Assembly (NCBI GenBank): GCA_039029395.1
Contig: JBCCGG010000005.1
Coordinates: forward strand, 1-64,000
DNA: 64,000 nucleotides
DNA from: JBCCGG01 sp039029395
GTDB taxonomy: Bacteria; Pseudomonadota; Alphaproteobacteria; Kiloniellales; JAKSDN01
Reading direction: 5' to 3'
Position numbers and translations under genes: made by a program. This document shows positions 1 through 8,186 of the stretch, piece by piece. Under the pieces are notes generated by a model that was not told where the DNA came from, ran no database searches, and was given only the letters and a program-made list of their open reading frames with translations. The stretch's first letter is position 1. Every line of letters starts with the position of its first letter.

Positions 1-279
1 ATAGGTGATGCGAGCTGATCGGTCCAGGAGCGAGAACAACCCGTGTGATTCAATGCGCCACAAGCGCGCCAGCTTGATTAGGGATCTCGTTCGCGGATTT
101 CCATCAAGGCCAGCAGACAGATCATCGCTGCGAAAACAGGCCGGACATATGAAAGCAGCCGACCAGAAGCTCACCTAAAACCCTTGCCAATCGGGGGCGT
201 CCACATATGAATCACAATCCGGCCCGCTTGGGAATCCCATAGGATTCAATCAGCTCGGATGACGCTCTAGAGCGGAATC
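1..279. other. No gene recognised at the left edge
   Basis: Both strands lack a convincing reading frame, ribosome site or RNA gene here. The base composition matches the lower-GC segment that continues to about 4400, so this is probably still part of the acquired region. I looked for a tRNA or an integrase that would mark its edge and saw neither; the true boundary probably lies left of the window. Confidence 0.3.
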
Positions 280-529
280 CTACCAGTCTGTATCGTATCC
301 GGAATCAAATCGGTCTACACCAATCGCTTCCAGCGCCGAATGAGCCTCGGCTCCTGTTCGCTTTAACTCGGTACCCCAAACGGGCACAATTGGTTTTCGA
401 GTGAATTGAACCTGTCGGCGAAAAGCCGAGCCATTTGAGTGTTCCCTCAAGCACCCTTCGGGACACTGTTTCATGCATTGGCAAAAAGCGATGCTCCACC
501 CTCAGGTGTTCCTGTTCTTGCCGATCCAT
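280..529 (-). pseudogene. Possible frameshifted small gene after the TIR module
   Basis: An ATG at 529 lies 42 bases after the stop of the 319-residue gene, on the same strand. Its frame reads naturally at first (MDRQEQEHLRVEHRF...) but turns unnatural after about 45 residues. A second frame covering 280-474 then reads naturally to its end (...GVDRFDSGYDTDW). One indel near 400-420 would join them into a protein of roughly 80 residues. This could be a decayed fourth gene of the module, a sequencing error, or chance. I recognise no domain. Confidence 0.25.
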
Positions 530-571
530 ATCGTAGACAAAGCAAATTACAAATCAATCCGTTTCCATAGT

Positions 572-1531
572 TCACTTAGATCTCTCAAGTGAATTCTCCA
601 AGACGATCATCGCTGAACCCACAATCTGTGCGGATTGCTGAGAGAGGTCGCGAAACTTCCCAATCCAGGTGCGGTCATTGGGTTTGGCGTTCATTTCGCG
701 CCAATAGTTTTTTAGAACTCTTTCGGTTCGCTCGATTTGCTGCAAGGCGCTCGCTGGCGTATCTCTGGATCCTGTCGGGTCTTCGATGTCTCCGAGTTCC
801 ACTTGAGAAATCTCTCTGTTTTTGAAACCACCACGCATCGCTTGAAGTAAGAGCACAACCGTTTGCTCGTAGGCGAACCATCGGTTCTCAATCATCGCTA
901 TTTCGAGGAACCGCTGATTGATCGCAAAAAATTCCGATCTTGGCTTCCTTATTTGCATTTTGCGCAGCTCAGTAGCTTCATCCGGAAACCAGTTACACAT
1001 CAAACCATAAGTGCCGTAAGTATCGATGAGCTGTTTCGAGCTATCTGGATCCGATTGCAGCTCGCCAATACAGATATCCGCCTGGTTCTCGTAGACGATG
1101 TTCGGTATTTTGGAATATTTGCTCAGCACCTTCTCTCCCGAGTTCGAATCGTAATCAAAATCACCAGGTATCAACCAAAAAACGTTGCTGGTATGCCCAC
1201 GCCCGTTGCCTGAGCAATCACGCCCCTTGTCATAGGCGTGCCCAAATCCCGCCATCCACATTTGGCATGTGTCTACGCTCCATGCATCGACAATCTCTGA
1301 ACGATCTTGTAAGTATTCATAGGTTTGTATGAATGATTTGTGCTTGGCGTTTCGGTAATAGGTTTGCCTGTTCACGACAGTTATTGGATCCGCGTACATT
1401 TTTTCTCGCCCAGCGAGATTTCTTAGCCACTCGAAGAGCGCCACTAAATTCTTCTTCGTGCCCTCTTCATGTCTGTAGGGGTACATGATAATCGGATAAA
1501 CTCGACTTTCAGAATCAGATGGTCGCTCCAT
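572..1531 (-). CDS. Unrecognised 319-residue protein of the TIR module
   Basis: I do not recognise this protein. It has no signal peptide or membrane segment. A hydrophobic strand (VFWLIPGDFDYD, residues 117-128) ends in an acidic DxDxD cluster, followed by RSEF at 198-201 and a Tyr/Glu-rich helix near 216-232. That layout faintly recalls GT-A-fold nucleotide-sugar transferases, but it is not a family assignment. The ATG at 1531 has GGAGG five bases upstream, so I prefer it to the GTG at 1570, which would add 13 residues. The 2H phosphoesterase gene ends at 1587, so the two are almost certainly co-transcribed. The G+C is low compared with the rest of the window. Confidence 0.55.
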   Translation of the reverse strand: MERPSDSESRVYPIIMYPYRHEEGTKKNLVALFEWLRNLAGREKMYADPITVVNRQTYYRNAKHKSFIQTYEYLQDRSEIVDAWSVDTCQMWMAGFGHAYDKGRDCSGNGRGHTSNVFWLIPGDFDYDSNSGEKVLSKYSKIPNIVYENQADICIGELQSDPDSSKQLIDTYGTYGLMCNWFPDEATELRKMQIRKPRSEFFAINQRFLEIAMIENRWFAYEQTVVLLLQAMRGGFKNREISQVELGDIEDPTGSRDTPASALQQIERTERVLKNYWREMNAKPNDRTWIGKFRDLSQQSAQIVGSAMIVLENSLERSK

Positions 1532-1586
1532 TTGAACCTCCACAATGACTTCGACATCTAACTCGGACACAAACTCGAATGCTAAA

Positions 1587-2405
1587 TCAGATTGGTTTTA
1601 CATAGGTAACCATGTCGGTAAAGGCATAGAGATCAATCGTAGTGAACTCAATCTTTGTTCCGCGCACTTGTTCATGAAATTCCTTTATCCATCTATCCAT
1701 GTATTGGAGAGTGCCAGCCTTACCGCTTTCTTCGTTCGCGAAGTAGCCAACCGCCACGTGAGCTCGATACTCGTAGTTTTCTGGTTTCCCAAGCTTGGCG
1801 AAATAGGCGTCCAGTTCGGCTCGCCTCACCCTTATGGAGTCCAAGACACCAACCGAGAAGGTGTCCGCGGGCTTAAGCTCAACAACCAAAACAGTGTTAT
1901 CGCGACTTAAAAGACTACTATATTCGAACCGAATATCCCCTATGCCTTCGAACCACTTCCTGTAGTCAAGCGATTGGCCAAATGGAGGCCAACTCGGGAG
2001 CAATGATTTGGTACCCTCAGAGTAGCACGATTCGAACTCCTCCCTCGCCTCTTTGTGCAGGCTGTCCAGGTTCCCTTTGTTTACGCCGTCCCAAACGGTG
2101 ACGTGATAGGTGCTAGAAGGCAAAGCAAAGAATTGAAACCGTTGGGCCAACGTAGCCGGCTCTATATTCTCGACCGCGCGCGAGATGGCCGCATATAGCT
2201 CGAGCGCCGGGCTGCTCGCTACGTCTACGTCGATCTTGCCGTAACCGTTTTTGATCGACAAGGCACCGGTAGGATTGTCGAACAAGAAAGAGAACCCGGG
2301 AAACGGCTGCCAATTCGGCTCCGGCACATAGGCTGGTGGGTTCGGCCGGACTTTCGACGAACCAGCATCGGTCCCGGTGTCGTACTTCGAATTCGATGGC
2401 GCCAT
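1587..2405 (-). CDS. 2H phosphoesterase-like protein (DUF1868-like)
   Basis: The 272-residue protein carries two spaced His motifs: HVTV at 101-104 in STYHVTVWDG, and HVAV at 216-219 in EYRAHVAVGYF. Paired H-x-T/S motifs define the 2H phosphoesterase fold, whose members open 2',3'- or 1'',2''-cyclic phosphates; the second motif here has Ala in place of Thr/Ser. The arrangement resembles DUF1868 proteins. An ATG at 2414 is also possible, but GGAGG at 2416-2420 is ten bases from the ATG at 2405 and only one base from the other. Lying between a TIR gene and an unknown gene, it may process a nucleotide product (inference). Activity with the variant second motif is uncertain. Confidence 0.7.
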   Translation of the reverse strand: MAPSNSKYDTGTDAGSSKVRPNPPAYVPEPNWQPFPGFSFLFDNPTGALSIKNGYGKIDVDVASSPALELYAAISRAVENIEPATLAQRFQFFALPSSTYHVTVWDGVNKGNLDSLHKEAREEFESCYSEGTKSLLPSWPPFGQSLDYRKWFEGIGDIRFEYSSLLSRDNTVLVVELKPADTFSVGVLDSIRVRRAELDAYFAKLGKPENYEYRAHVAVGYFANEESGKAGTLQYMDRWIKEFHEQVRGTKIEFTTIDLYAFTDMVTYVKPI

Positions 2406-2719
2406 GGCAAGCATACCTCCAGTTCTTTGTGGTCCAAGCGATCGGTCTGGTCTTCTGTAGAAGCGATGCTAGCTACGCTTCGCCGACAGTCTTTCGGGAT
2501 GCCGAAACCCGGTCAGACATGACGACCAAAGTCTCGAGAAAGGTACTCGCATGACAGAGGTCGGCGACTTACTCCTGTCTCCGATCGCACGCAACTAGCT
2601 CTGCTCATTCATTCTGCGCGCTGTACAAGTCGCGCGCCAGGGTTCAAGGCATCTCCTCCCCAATTCCGTCTCAATTGGCGAACAACGACGGACACTTCCT
2701 CGGTCTCGGCCATTGAGCA
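2406..2719. other. Intergenic gap inside the TIR module
   Basis: There is no reading frame worth calling in these 314 bases. The minus strand contains the GGAGG ribosome site of the 2H gene at 2416-2420. A small GC-rich dyad (GCGCGC arms, ten-base loop) lies at 2616-2637 without a following T-run. The gap may hold a promoter for the 2H gene and the gene after it; no clear sigma-70 pair was seen. Confidence 0.3.
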
Positions 2720-4231
2720 TCAATCCGATTCGTCTCCTCCAACTCGTCGAATTATGCGATCTGCTATCGGGCACAAAGGAAATCTTCCTTGGTTCTTTTC
2801 GAACTCATCGCACAATTCCTCAAATATTGCCTTGCTCATTACACCACTTGCATCTATGTCGTACAGTATTCGATATTGAAATATTTGTGGCAGCATATTG
2901 CCTTCATAGTATTCCCCGCTATAGTAGAAATGCTCCGGTAGGCCTGCATCTTTGGATTCAAAGTGGTCGGTTCTGAACAGTCCGACCGCCCTGTCAACAG
3001 CTCTTCCTCCACTAACCTCTCCATCTAAAAGTTTTAGACCGTTTCTGAGATCAACCCCCGGCGGCAAAACCAATTTGGCGATCTTGTCGACTTCAATTCC
3101 GAAATCTTCCGCCGTTATGTTCACGTAAACGCCACTGATCTCTCGTTGAGTCAATTGAAAATCGATTTTCAATGTGTCCGGACCATCAATGAAGGAAATT
3201 GGAATTCTCAAACTGTTCAACTGATGAAACTTCTTCAAGTTTAATTGGTCGAACCTCCTGTTCCAGAACTCTCGGGAAACACCGAAGGCTGGACGATCGA
3301 GAGACGCATGAGTATCGGTCTCCATCGCATACCAGTGATCTGATCCAACAACAATAAGCTCTTCTTCCAGCTCCCGACAGATCGTCTTAATCGGGTTCAG
3401 CAACTCTTCCAAGCTGTCGCAACCGCCATTCGCGATGTTCCAGCCGATCGGGTGCACCGTCCTCAGGAATAGGCAGTAATAGTCAATGCCCTCAAAGTTG
3501 ACTTTGAGCAAGCTGCCACCGCTTCCGTATCTGAACACGAACTCTTCATCGTCTGGGTTGAAGGCCTGCCCGGTACTGTGCAAAAGCACGCTATCTATCT
3601 TGCGTTGATACGCTTCCGATTTCTTGAGGAAATTCGACATGTTTTGCCGAAGAAATCGCCTGCCTTCGCGAGTCGTGACCGTGGGTGTCCGGTAGTCGAA
3701 CTTCAGATCCAGAGTCACGCCCGTACCGCTTCGGGTCAACTCGAACTGGGATAGAAGCACTTGAACGAAATCTGCCTCAACAGCAAACAAAGGCGGCGCT
3801 AGGTCCTGAAAACTCGGCACCTCGATGGTCCCGACTGCTTCGACAATTTCCTGCACGCCCTTAGCGTAGTCCGCCGCCAAGTCGACCCACCTGAAGCCTT
3901 TCAGCAAGAGAGGAATCTCAAGCGTGTTCGTCCTGCCCGGGAGCAGGATGGGAAGGACGGGTACGCGTCGCGAAACATACTCTTGGATCGCGGCCCTTAT
4001 CTCAACCTGCTGCCAAGGTCCCGGCGATTCCCCATCGATCAGTACCGCGATGGAATTAGAGTCCTTAAGTCCTTCTTCAATGCGATCCACGAATGGATCT
4101 CCGAGGGGTATCGACGAAACGTCAAACCAAACGGATAGGCCTCGCTCCGTTAGCGACCTGGCGAGATTTTTCGCTGCATCTTGGTTTCTCGAAGCGTAGC
4201 TCAAAAAGATGTCGAACTTCGTCGTCTCCAT
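2720..4231 (-). CDS. TIR domain protein with Nudix-like C-terminal region
   Basis: Residues 4-135 form a TIR domain. FDIFLSYAS opens strand A, and W73 and E77 in GPWQQVEIRA sit where the catalytic Glu of NAD-cleaving TIRs lies. The C-terminal part holds a Nudix-like segment: GWNIANGG (263-270) stands for the usual WxLPGG, then EE (275-276), then RELEEE (286-291) matching the RExxEE core, with two extra residues between Glu and Arg. Residues 310-503 are unassigned. The ATG at 4231 starts just before the TIR; an upstream start at 4333 would add 34 unlikely residues. TIRs often act as NADase effectors in phage defence; a Nudix-like part could bind or cleave an ADP-ribose compound (inference). 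Confidence 0.75.
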   Translation of the reverse strand: METTKFDIFLSYASRNQDAAKNLARSLTERGLSVWFDVSSIPLGDPFVDRIEEGLKDSNSIAVLIDGESPGPWQQVEIRAAIQEYVSRRVPVLPILLPGRTNTLEIPLLLKGFRWVDLAADYAKGVQEIVEAVGTIEVPSFQDLAPPLFAVEADFVQVLLSQFELTRSGTGVTLDLKFDYRTPTVTTREGRRFLRQNMSNFLKKSEAYQRKIDSVLLHSTGQAFNPDDEEFVFRYGSGGSLLKVNFEGIDYYCLFLRTVHPIGWNIANGGCDSLEELLNPIKTICRELEEELIVVGSDHWYAMETDTHASLDRPAFGVSREFWNRRFDQLNLKKFHQLNSLRIPISFIDGPDTLKIDFQLTQREISGVYVNITAEDFGIEVDKIAKLVLPPGVDLRNGLKLLDGEVSGGRAVDRAVGLFRTDHFESKDAGLPEHFYYSGEYYEGNMLPQIFQYRILYDIDASGVMSKAIFEELCDEFEKNQGRFPLCPIADRIIRRVGGDESD

Positions 4232-4485
4232 AAATGGACTCTTCGAGTGGGTTTGATCATCGTTGATGTCATGTGCGCAAATTTTTGTTGATGGCCTTCC
4301 ATTGCCACCTACCACAGTATGCACGTTTACCATTTCTCGCTGCGAATGGCAACTTTGTCCACTGTGGAAATGGTCCGACGCCCACTTCTGGGCTGCTAAT
4401 CTGATTTGCCGAGCCCAGGACCAGTGTCCGGCTCTGAGGTACCGTCCGCCAAGTACTTCTTCGTCTGGTCGACCACTCGGCGGGG

Positions 4486-5250
4486 TCAGCGCCCCATCGC
4501 CGCCTTGAAGAACGCGATCATGCGCGCCCGGCTGTCGGCGGCCGCGGCCGGATCGCCGCCGACCCTTTGGCCGGCGTAGTCTTGGGCCGGGATCGGCAGG
4601 TCGAAGCTGTGCAGCGCCTCGGGATAGATCACCACCTCCAGAGGGCCGCCCCGGGCGGCGCCGGCCTTGACCTCACAGGCGGCCGGCGGCACCCAGCCGT
4701 CGCGCCCGGCGCCGAACACCAAGAGCGGCGAGACCAGCTCCGGCACATCGGCGAGCGCGCCGCACCAGGGGTAATAGGCGGCCACCGCGGTGAAGGGGTC
4801 GCCCGCCCCGGCACGCTGTTGCGCGGCCAGCAACGCGACCGAACCGCCGTTGCTCTGGCCCATGAGAAAGAGGTGTCGCGGGTCGATCCCGGGCAGGTTG
4901 GCGACGAAGTCCTTCGCGGCGAAAGCATCGTCGAGCCGGTAGAAGCGCGCGTAGCGGAGCGCCTCTAGGCTCTCACAGACCTCGCCGCCGCTGCGGCCGC
5001 GCGGCCCGAAGCTGTCGACCAACACGGCCGCGAATCCGGCCTGGTTGAAGGCCTTGGCGTGAGTCATCAGGCCTTCGCGCACTTTGGGCGTGAGGCCGCC
5101 GCAGCCGTGCAGCAGCAGGACCGCCGGCACCGGTTCCTGGCTGTCGGGCCGAAACACCTCGAGCCGCACGTCCTTGCCCAGGAGGTAGTCCTCGGCCAGG
5201 ACCGTGCCGCCGGTCGTCAGCACCAGAAGAAGAGCGAGCAGCGCGCGCAA
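4486..5250 (-). CDS. Exported dienelactone hydrolase family protein
   Basis: An alpha/beta hydrolase of 254 residues with an N-terminal signal peptide (about 1-19), so it probably acts in the periplasm. The nucleophile is S133 in LFLMGQSNGG; D184 (GAGRDGWVPP) and H214 (EALHSFDLP) complete the triad. Dienelactone hydrolases usually have Cys as nucleophile, so this Ser version is more likely a general esterase. It is the last gene of a four-gene operon, three bases after the methyltransferase. Substrate unknown. Confidence 0.8.
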   Translation of the reverse strand: MRALLALLLVLTTGGTVLAEDYLLGKDVRLEVFRPDSQEPVPAVLLLHGCGGLTPKVREGLMTHAKAFNQAGFAAVLVDSFGPRGRSGGEVCESLEALRYARFYRLDDAFAAKDFVANLPGIDPRHLFLMGQSNGGSVALLAAQQRAGAGDPFTAVAAYYPWCGALADVPELVSPLLVFGAGRDGWVPPAACEVKAGAARGGPLEVVIYPEALHSFDLPIPAQDYAGQRVGGDPAAAADSRARMIAFFKAAMGR

Positions 5251-5253
5251 GGC

Positions 5254-5904
5254 TTAGGCCAGCACCTGATAGATCCAGAGGTCGTGCTCCAGCTCCGGCT
5301 CGCCCTTGGGCAGGATGTGCTGGCGCCGCGCCGCCTCGACCAAACGCCAGCGGCCGGCCGCCTCGAGCGCCTCTTGACGCGCCTTGAAGCCGTGGCTCTC
5401 GTAAATCGAGGTCATGAGCGTGAAGCTTACCGGCCCGCCCGGCTTGGTGACCCGCACCAACTCCTCCAGGCTCTCGGCCGGGGCGTGGCCCAGGGTCAGC
5501 GTGCCGATGCACAAGGTGGCGTCGAAGGCGTCGTCGGCAAAGGGGAGCGGCTCGCCGAGCACCGCTTGCCGAAGCTCTTGGTAGACACCCTTGGCGCGCG
5601 CCGCTTCGAGCATGCCCGCCGACATGTCGATGCCGACGATCCGCGCAACGCCCGCGGCCTTGAGCGCTTCGCCGACCAGCCCGGTGCCGACCCCGGCGTC
5701 CAGCACCAGGGGATCGTCGCTCAACAGCGGCGCGGTCTTGGCGACCGCCATCTGGGGCGCCAGGTAGCCGAAGTCGTCGCTCAGGTCGGCATCGTAGTCC
5801 TTGGCCCAACGGTCGTAGCGCGCCTGAAGGTCTTGCCGGCTCGTGGCCTCGTAGACCCATTGCACGCGCTTGTGAGAGTCGGGGGTTTCGTCCTTGCCGC
5901 CCAT
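5254..5904 (-). CDS. Class I SAM-dependent methyltransferase
   Basis: A 216-residue Rossmann methyltransferase. Motif I is LDAGVGTG (68-75), the acidic residue after strand 2 is D93 (VGIDMSAGML), and the strand-4 region reads FDATLCIGTLTL. It resembles the small UbiE/Williams-Beuren-like methyltransferases. The ATG at 5904 follows the RidA stop by five bases, and the long frame upstream of it is a shadow. Substrate unknown; the link to RidA and a hydrolase does not settle it. Confidence 0.8.
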   Translation of the reverse strand: MGGKDETPDSHKRVQWVYEATSRQDLQARYDRWAKDYDADLSDDFGYLAPQMAVAKTAPLLSDDPLVLDAGVGTGLVGEALKAAGVARIVGIDMSAGMLEAARAKGVYQELRQAVLGEPLPFADDAFDATLCIGTLTLGHAPAESLEELVRVTKPGGPVSFTLMTSIYESHGFKARQEALEAAGRWRLVEAARRQHILPKGEPELEHDLWIYQVLA

Positions 5905-5909
5905 GACGC

Positions 5910-6317
5910 TTACCTGTCCCGCCGCCTGTGAGTCTCGCGCCGCCGCGCGGTGACGGTGATCTCGACCCGGCAGCCGCCGTGCAGCTTGGGCGATTCCGTG
6001 CAGGTCCTCGCCGGCAGGGCGCCCTCGGGAAAGAAGCCGGCATAGGCCCGGTTCATGGTCGGCGCGTCGTCCAGGTCGGCCAGGTGGACCTGAACCCGCA
6101 CCACGTCGCTCATGGTCAGGCTGACCGTCGCCAGCAGCTCGCCGATCGCCGCCATGACCAAGCGGGTCTCGCCCGCCACGTCGCCGATCACCCGCGCACC
6201 GTCGGGCAGGTCCGCGGCCAGCAGGCCTGAGAGGTGGGCGTAGTCGCCGTCCACAACGACGTGGGAAAAGGGCGCGACCGGCGGCGGCAGCTTGGGGTGA
6301 TTGCTGCGGCGGATCAT
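5910..6317 (-). CDS. RidA (YjgF/YER057c/UK114) family protein
   Basis: A 135-residue protein with the RidA layout: LSGLLAAD near residue 35, a central VRVQVHLADL strand, and the conserved RTCTESPKLHGGCRVEI end whose Arg binds the substrate carboxylate. RidA proteins hydrolyse reactive enamine/imine intermediates released by PLP enzymes. The ATG overlaps the upstream stop by four bases (ATGA, 6314-6317), so the genes are translationally coupled. The start codon was set by this overlap. Confidence 0.85.
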   Translation of the reverse strand: MIRRSNHPKLPPPVAPFSHVVVDGDYAHLSGLLAADLPDGARVIGDVAGETRLVMAAIGELLATVSLTMSDVVRVQVHLADLDDAPTMNRAYAGFFPEGALPARTCTESPKLHGGCRVEITVTARRRETHRRRDR

Positions 6318-6841
6318 CTCGCGCGGGCGGCCTCCAGGGCCAGAGCACGCTGGGCCAGGTCGCCCGAAAAGCCCGGCGACGGCCGGCCCTCGGCGAGCAG
6401 GCCGTCGAGCAGCGCAAGGGACTGATCGGCGGGCAGCTTGAGCACGATGCCCTCCGAGACCATGTCGAGCGCGAAGGAGGTGGTGCCGACCGGCAGCTTG
6501 CCGTGGGCCAAACGGTCCCACAGGGATTGGGCGATGCGCCGGCTGCCGCCAATCGCGAGATATCGCGCCAGCAGGATCTCGAGCCGGGCACCGACAACCG
6601 CCGGCCCCTCTCGGGTGTTCACCAGGCGGGGGATGTAGGGCACCAAGTCCTGGCGGCGCGGCCCCAGGCGGTCGTTCAGCGCCCGGGCATAGTGGCCGAT
6701 CACCGGGCAGACGCAGGCCGGATGGTCGCCATGCAGCTCGCCCTCGAACCAGGCGACCGCCTCCATGACACAGAGCCCGTCGCTGGGTCGGGCGTGGTTG
6801 CCTTTCGCGAGCTCGAAGCGGGACAGTCTCTCGAAGTCCAT
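6314..6841 (-). CDS. Uncharacterised protein with a DHPACVCPVI motif
   Basis: A 175-residue, probably cytoplasmic protein without signal or membrane segments. The stretch CVMEAVAWFEGELHGDHPAC leading into CPVI is distinctive; I recall the same DHPxCxxPVI pattern in uncharacterised actinobacterial proteins (from memory). The conserved His and Cys residues hint at metal binding, which is inference. First gene of the operon that continues into RidA, a methyltransferase and a hydrolase. Confidence 0.6.
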   Translation of the reverse strand: MDFERLSRFELAKGNHARPSDGLCVMEAVAWFEGELHGDHPACVCPVIGHYARALNDRLGPRRQDLVPYIPRLVNTREGPAVVGARLEILLARYLAIGGSRRIAQSLWDRLAHGKLPVGTTSFALDMVSEGIVLKLPADQSLALLDGLLAEGRPSPGFSGDLAQRALALEAARAR

Positions 6842-6939
6842 GGCTGTGCTCCTGATTCGCCAGGTCGGGCACCAGTATAGGCGCCTCGACCCGCAAAACA
6901 GAAGATTCTTATGGACGGACCCGCCTCAATTGGCGGGCG

Positions 6940-7971
6940 TCAGCGCACCACGAGGCAGCTGCAGGGCGTGGTTTGGCTGACCTTGTAGGACACGCTGCCG
7001 GCAAAGTATCCCTCGACCCCGCCAAGGCCGCGGCTGCCCAGCGCGACCATGTCCACTTGCTCATGCTCGGCGATACCGACAATGGCGCGTGCCGGGTCGC
7101 CGTCCCTCAGCAGCACTTTCGGATCTCGTACGCCCTTGGCCACGGCGCTTCGTCGTCCGCGTTCCAGGACCTGCGCGCCAACTTCCTTGAGCGCGTCCTG
7201 TGCAACAACCGGCGGAATGAAGGCGCTGCTGACATGCTCGGCGATCGGGTGTTGCGCCGGGTCGAGCTCGTCGCGGGTGCTCTTACTGAGCTGATCCAAA
7301 TCGACCGAGGCGCGAAGCCTTTCGAGCGACGGACCACGCCACATCACGTAGAGCAGGATCAGCTGCGCGCCATATTTGCCGGCGATGTCACTGGCCAAAT
7401 CGACCGCCCTATCTGCGTGGTCCGAACCGTCGGTCGGCACCAAGATGCGCTTCAGTCCCTGGAGCTTAGCTTGCCCGTCGCGACCATGGAGCGTCACACA
7501 AGAACAGGGGGCGAGGTGAAACACCTTGTGGGAAACGCTGCCCAGCAAGAGCCCTTTGAGCTGGCCAAATCCCCGACTGCCCATGACGATCAAATCGGCT
7601 GATTTTTGCTTTGCGTGATGGAGAATACGTTCACCCGCATCGCCGAAGTCGATAACGGTCTCGGCCTTTTTCACGCCCTTGGCTTCGGCCTGCTCCCAAG
7701 CCTTACGCAACAGCATATGCCCGAGATAATCTAGAACCCGAAGGTGGCGCGATTGGTGCGGGTGAACGCCCGTCTCCCGGCCGGCGCTTTCGGCCTCCTC
7801 CAGCTCAGCCGACGCCCTATCGTAGAGTTCGTCCGGCACATTGCCGTCGCGAACGGCGACATGCACGAAAGCCAGCGCCGCGTCATACCGCGCTGCAAGG
7901 TCCGTGCTCAGGTCGATTGCCATTTGCGCGTGGAGCGAACCGTCGATCGGCGTGACTATGTTGCGGATCAT
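6940..7971 (-). CDS. Tandem universal stress protein
   Basis: Two UspA domains in a 343-residue protein. Each ends with the ATP-binding pattern GxxGx9GS: SRGFGQLKGLLLGS in the first and SRGLGGVEGYFAGS in the second, so both halves should bind ATP. The ATG at 7971 begins MIRNIVTPIDGS, the standard first strand, and has GGAAGGGAG upstream; the in-frame extension to 8049 is unlikely. Double-domain Usp proteins are often induced under low oxygen, which fits the FNR-like box upstream. Confidence 0.9.
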   Translation of the reverse strand: MIRNIVTPIDGSLHAQMAIDLSTDLAARYDAALAFVHVAVRDGNVPDELYDRASAELEEAESAGRETGVHPHQSRHLRVLDYLGHMLLRKAWEQAEAKGVKKAETVIDFGDAGERILHHAKQKSADLIVMGSRGFGQLKGLLLGSVSHKVFHLAPCSCVTLHGRDGQAKLQGLKRILVPTDGSDHADRAVDLASDIAGKYGAQLILLYVMWRGPSLERLRASVDLDQLSKSTRDELDPAQHPIAEHVSSAFIPPVVAQDALKEVGAQVLERGRRSAVAKGVRDPKVLLRDGDPARAIVGIAEHEQVDMVALGSRGLGGVEGYFAGSVSYKVSQTTPCSCLVVR

Positions 7972-8118
7972 TTCGGCTCTCCCTTCCAATCCAACACCCA
8001 ACGTCAAGCATCGATGTGCGAGGTTTCGAGACGCGCATGCGCGACTCACCGCGCAAACGCTTTCGTGGATCTTCGGTTGATCTGCTCCTGCCGAAAACCA
8101 CGCGCGATGAACACGCTC

Positions 8119-8160
8119 TCAATAGGATCGAGAGCAATTTTCAACAATGACCTATGTCAA
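8119..8160 (-). promoter_or_regulatory. FNR/FixK-like box and -10 for the stress protein
   Basis: Reading the minus strand, TTGACATAGGTCAT (8147-8160) matches the TTGAC-N4-GTCAA type of FNR/FixK site at nine of ten half-site positions. Exactly 22 bases later comes TATTGA (8119-8124), the spacing of a class II activated promoter with the site centred near -41.5. A short dyad (GCTCTC / GAGAGC) surrounds the -10. It sits about 150 bases before the stress-protein ATG and probably drives it in low oxygen. Confidence 0.5.
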
Positions 8161-8186
8161 TATCGCGCGCCCAGTCGGGTGTCCGT

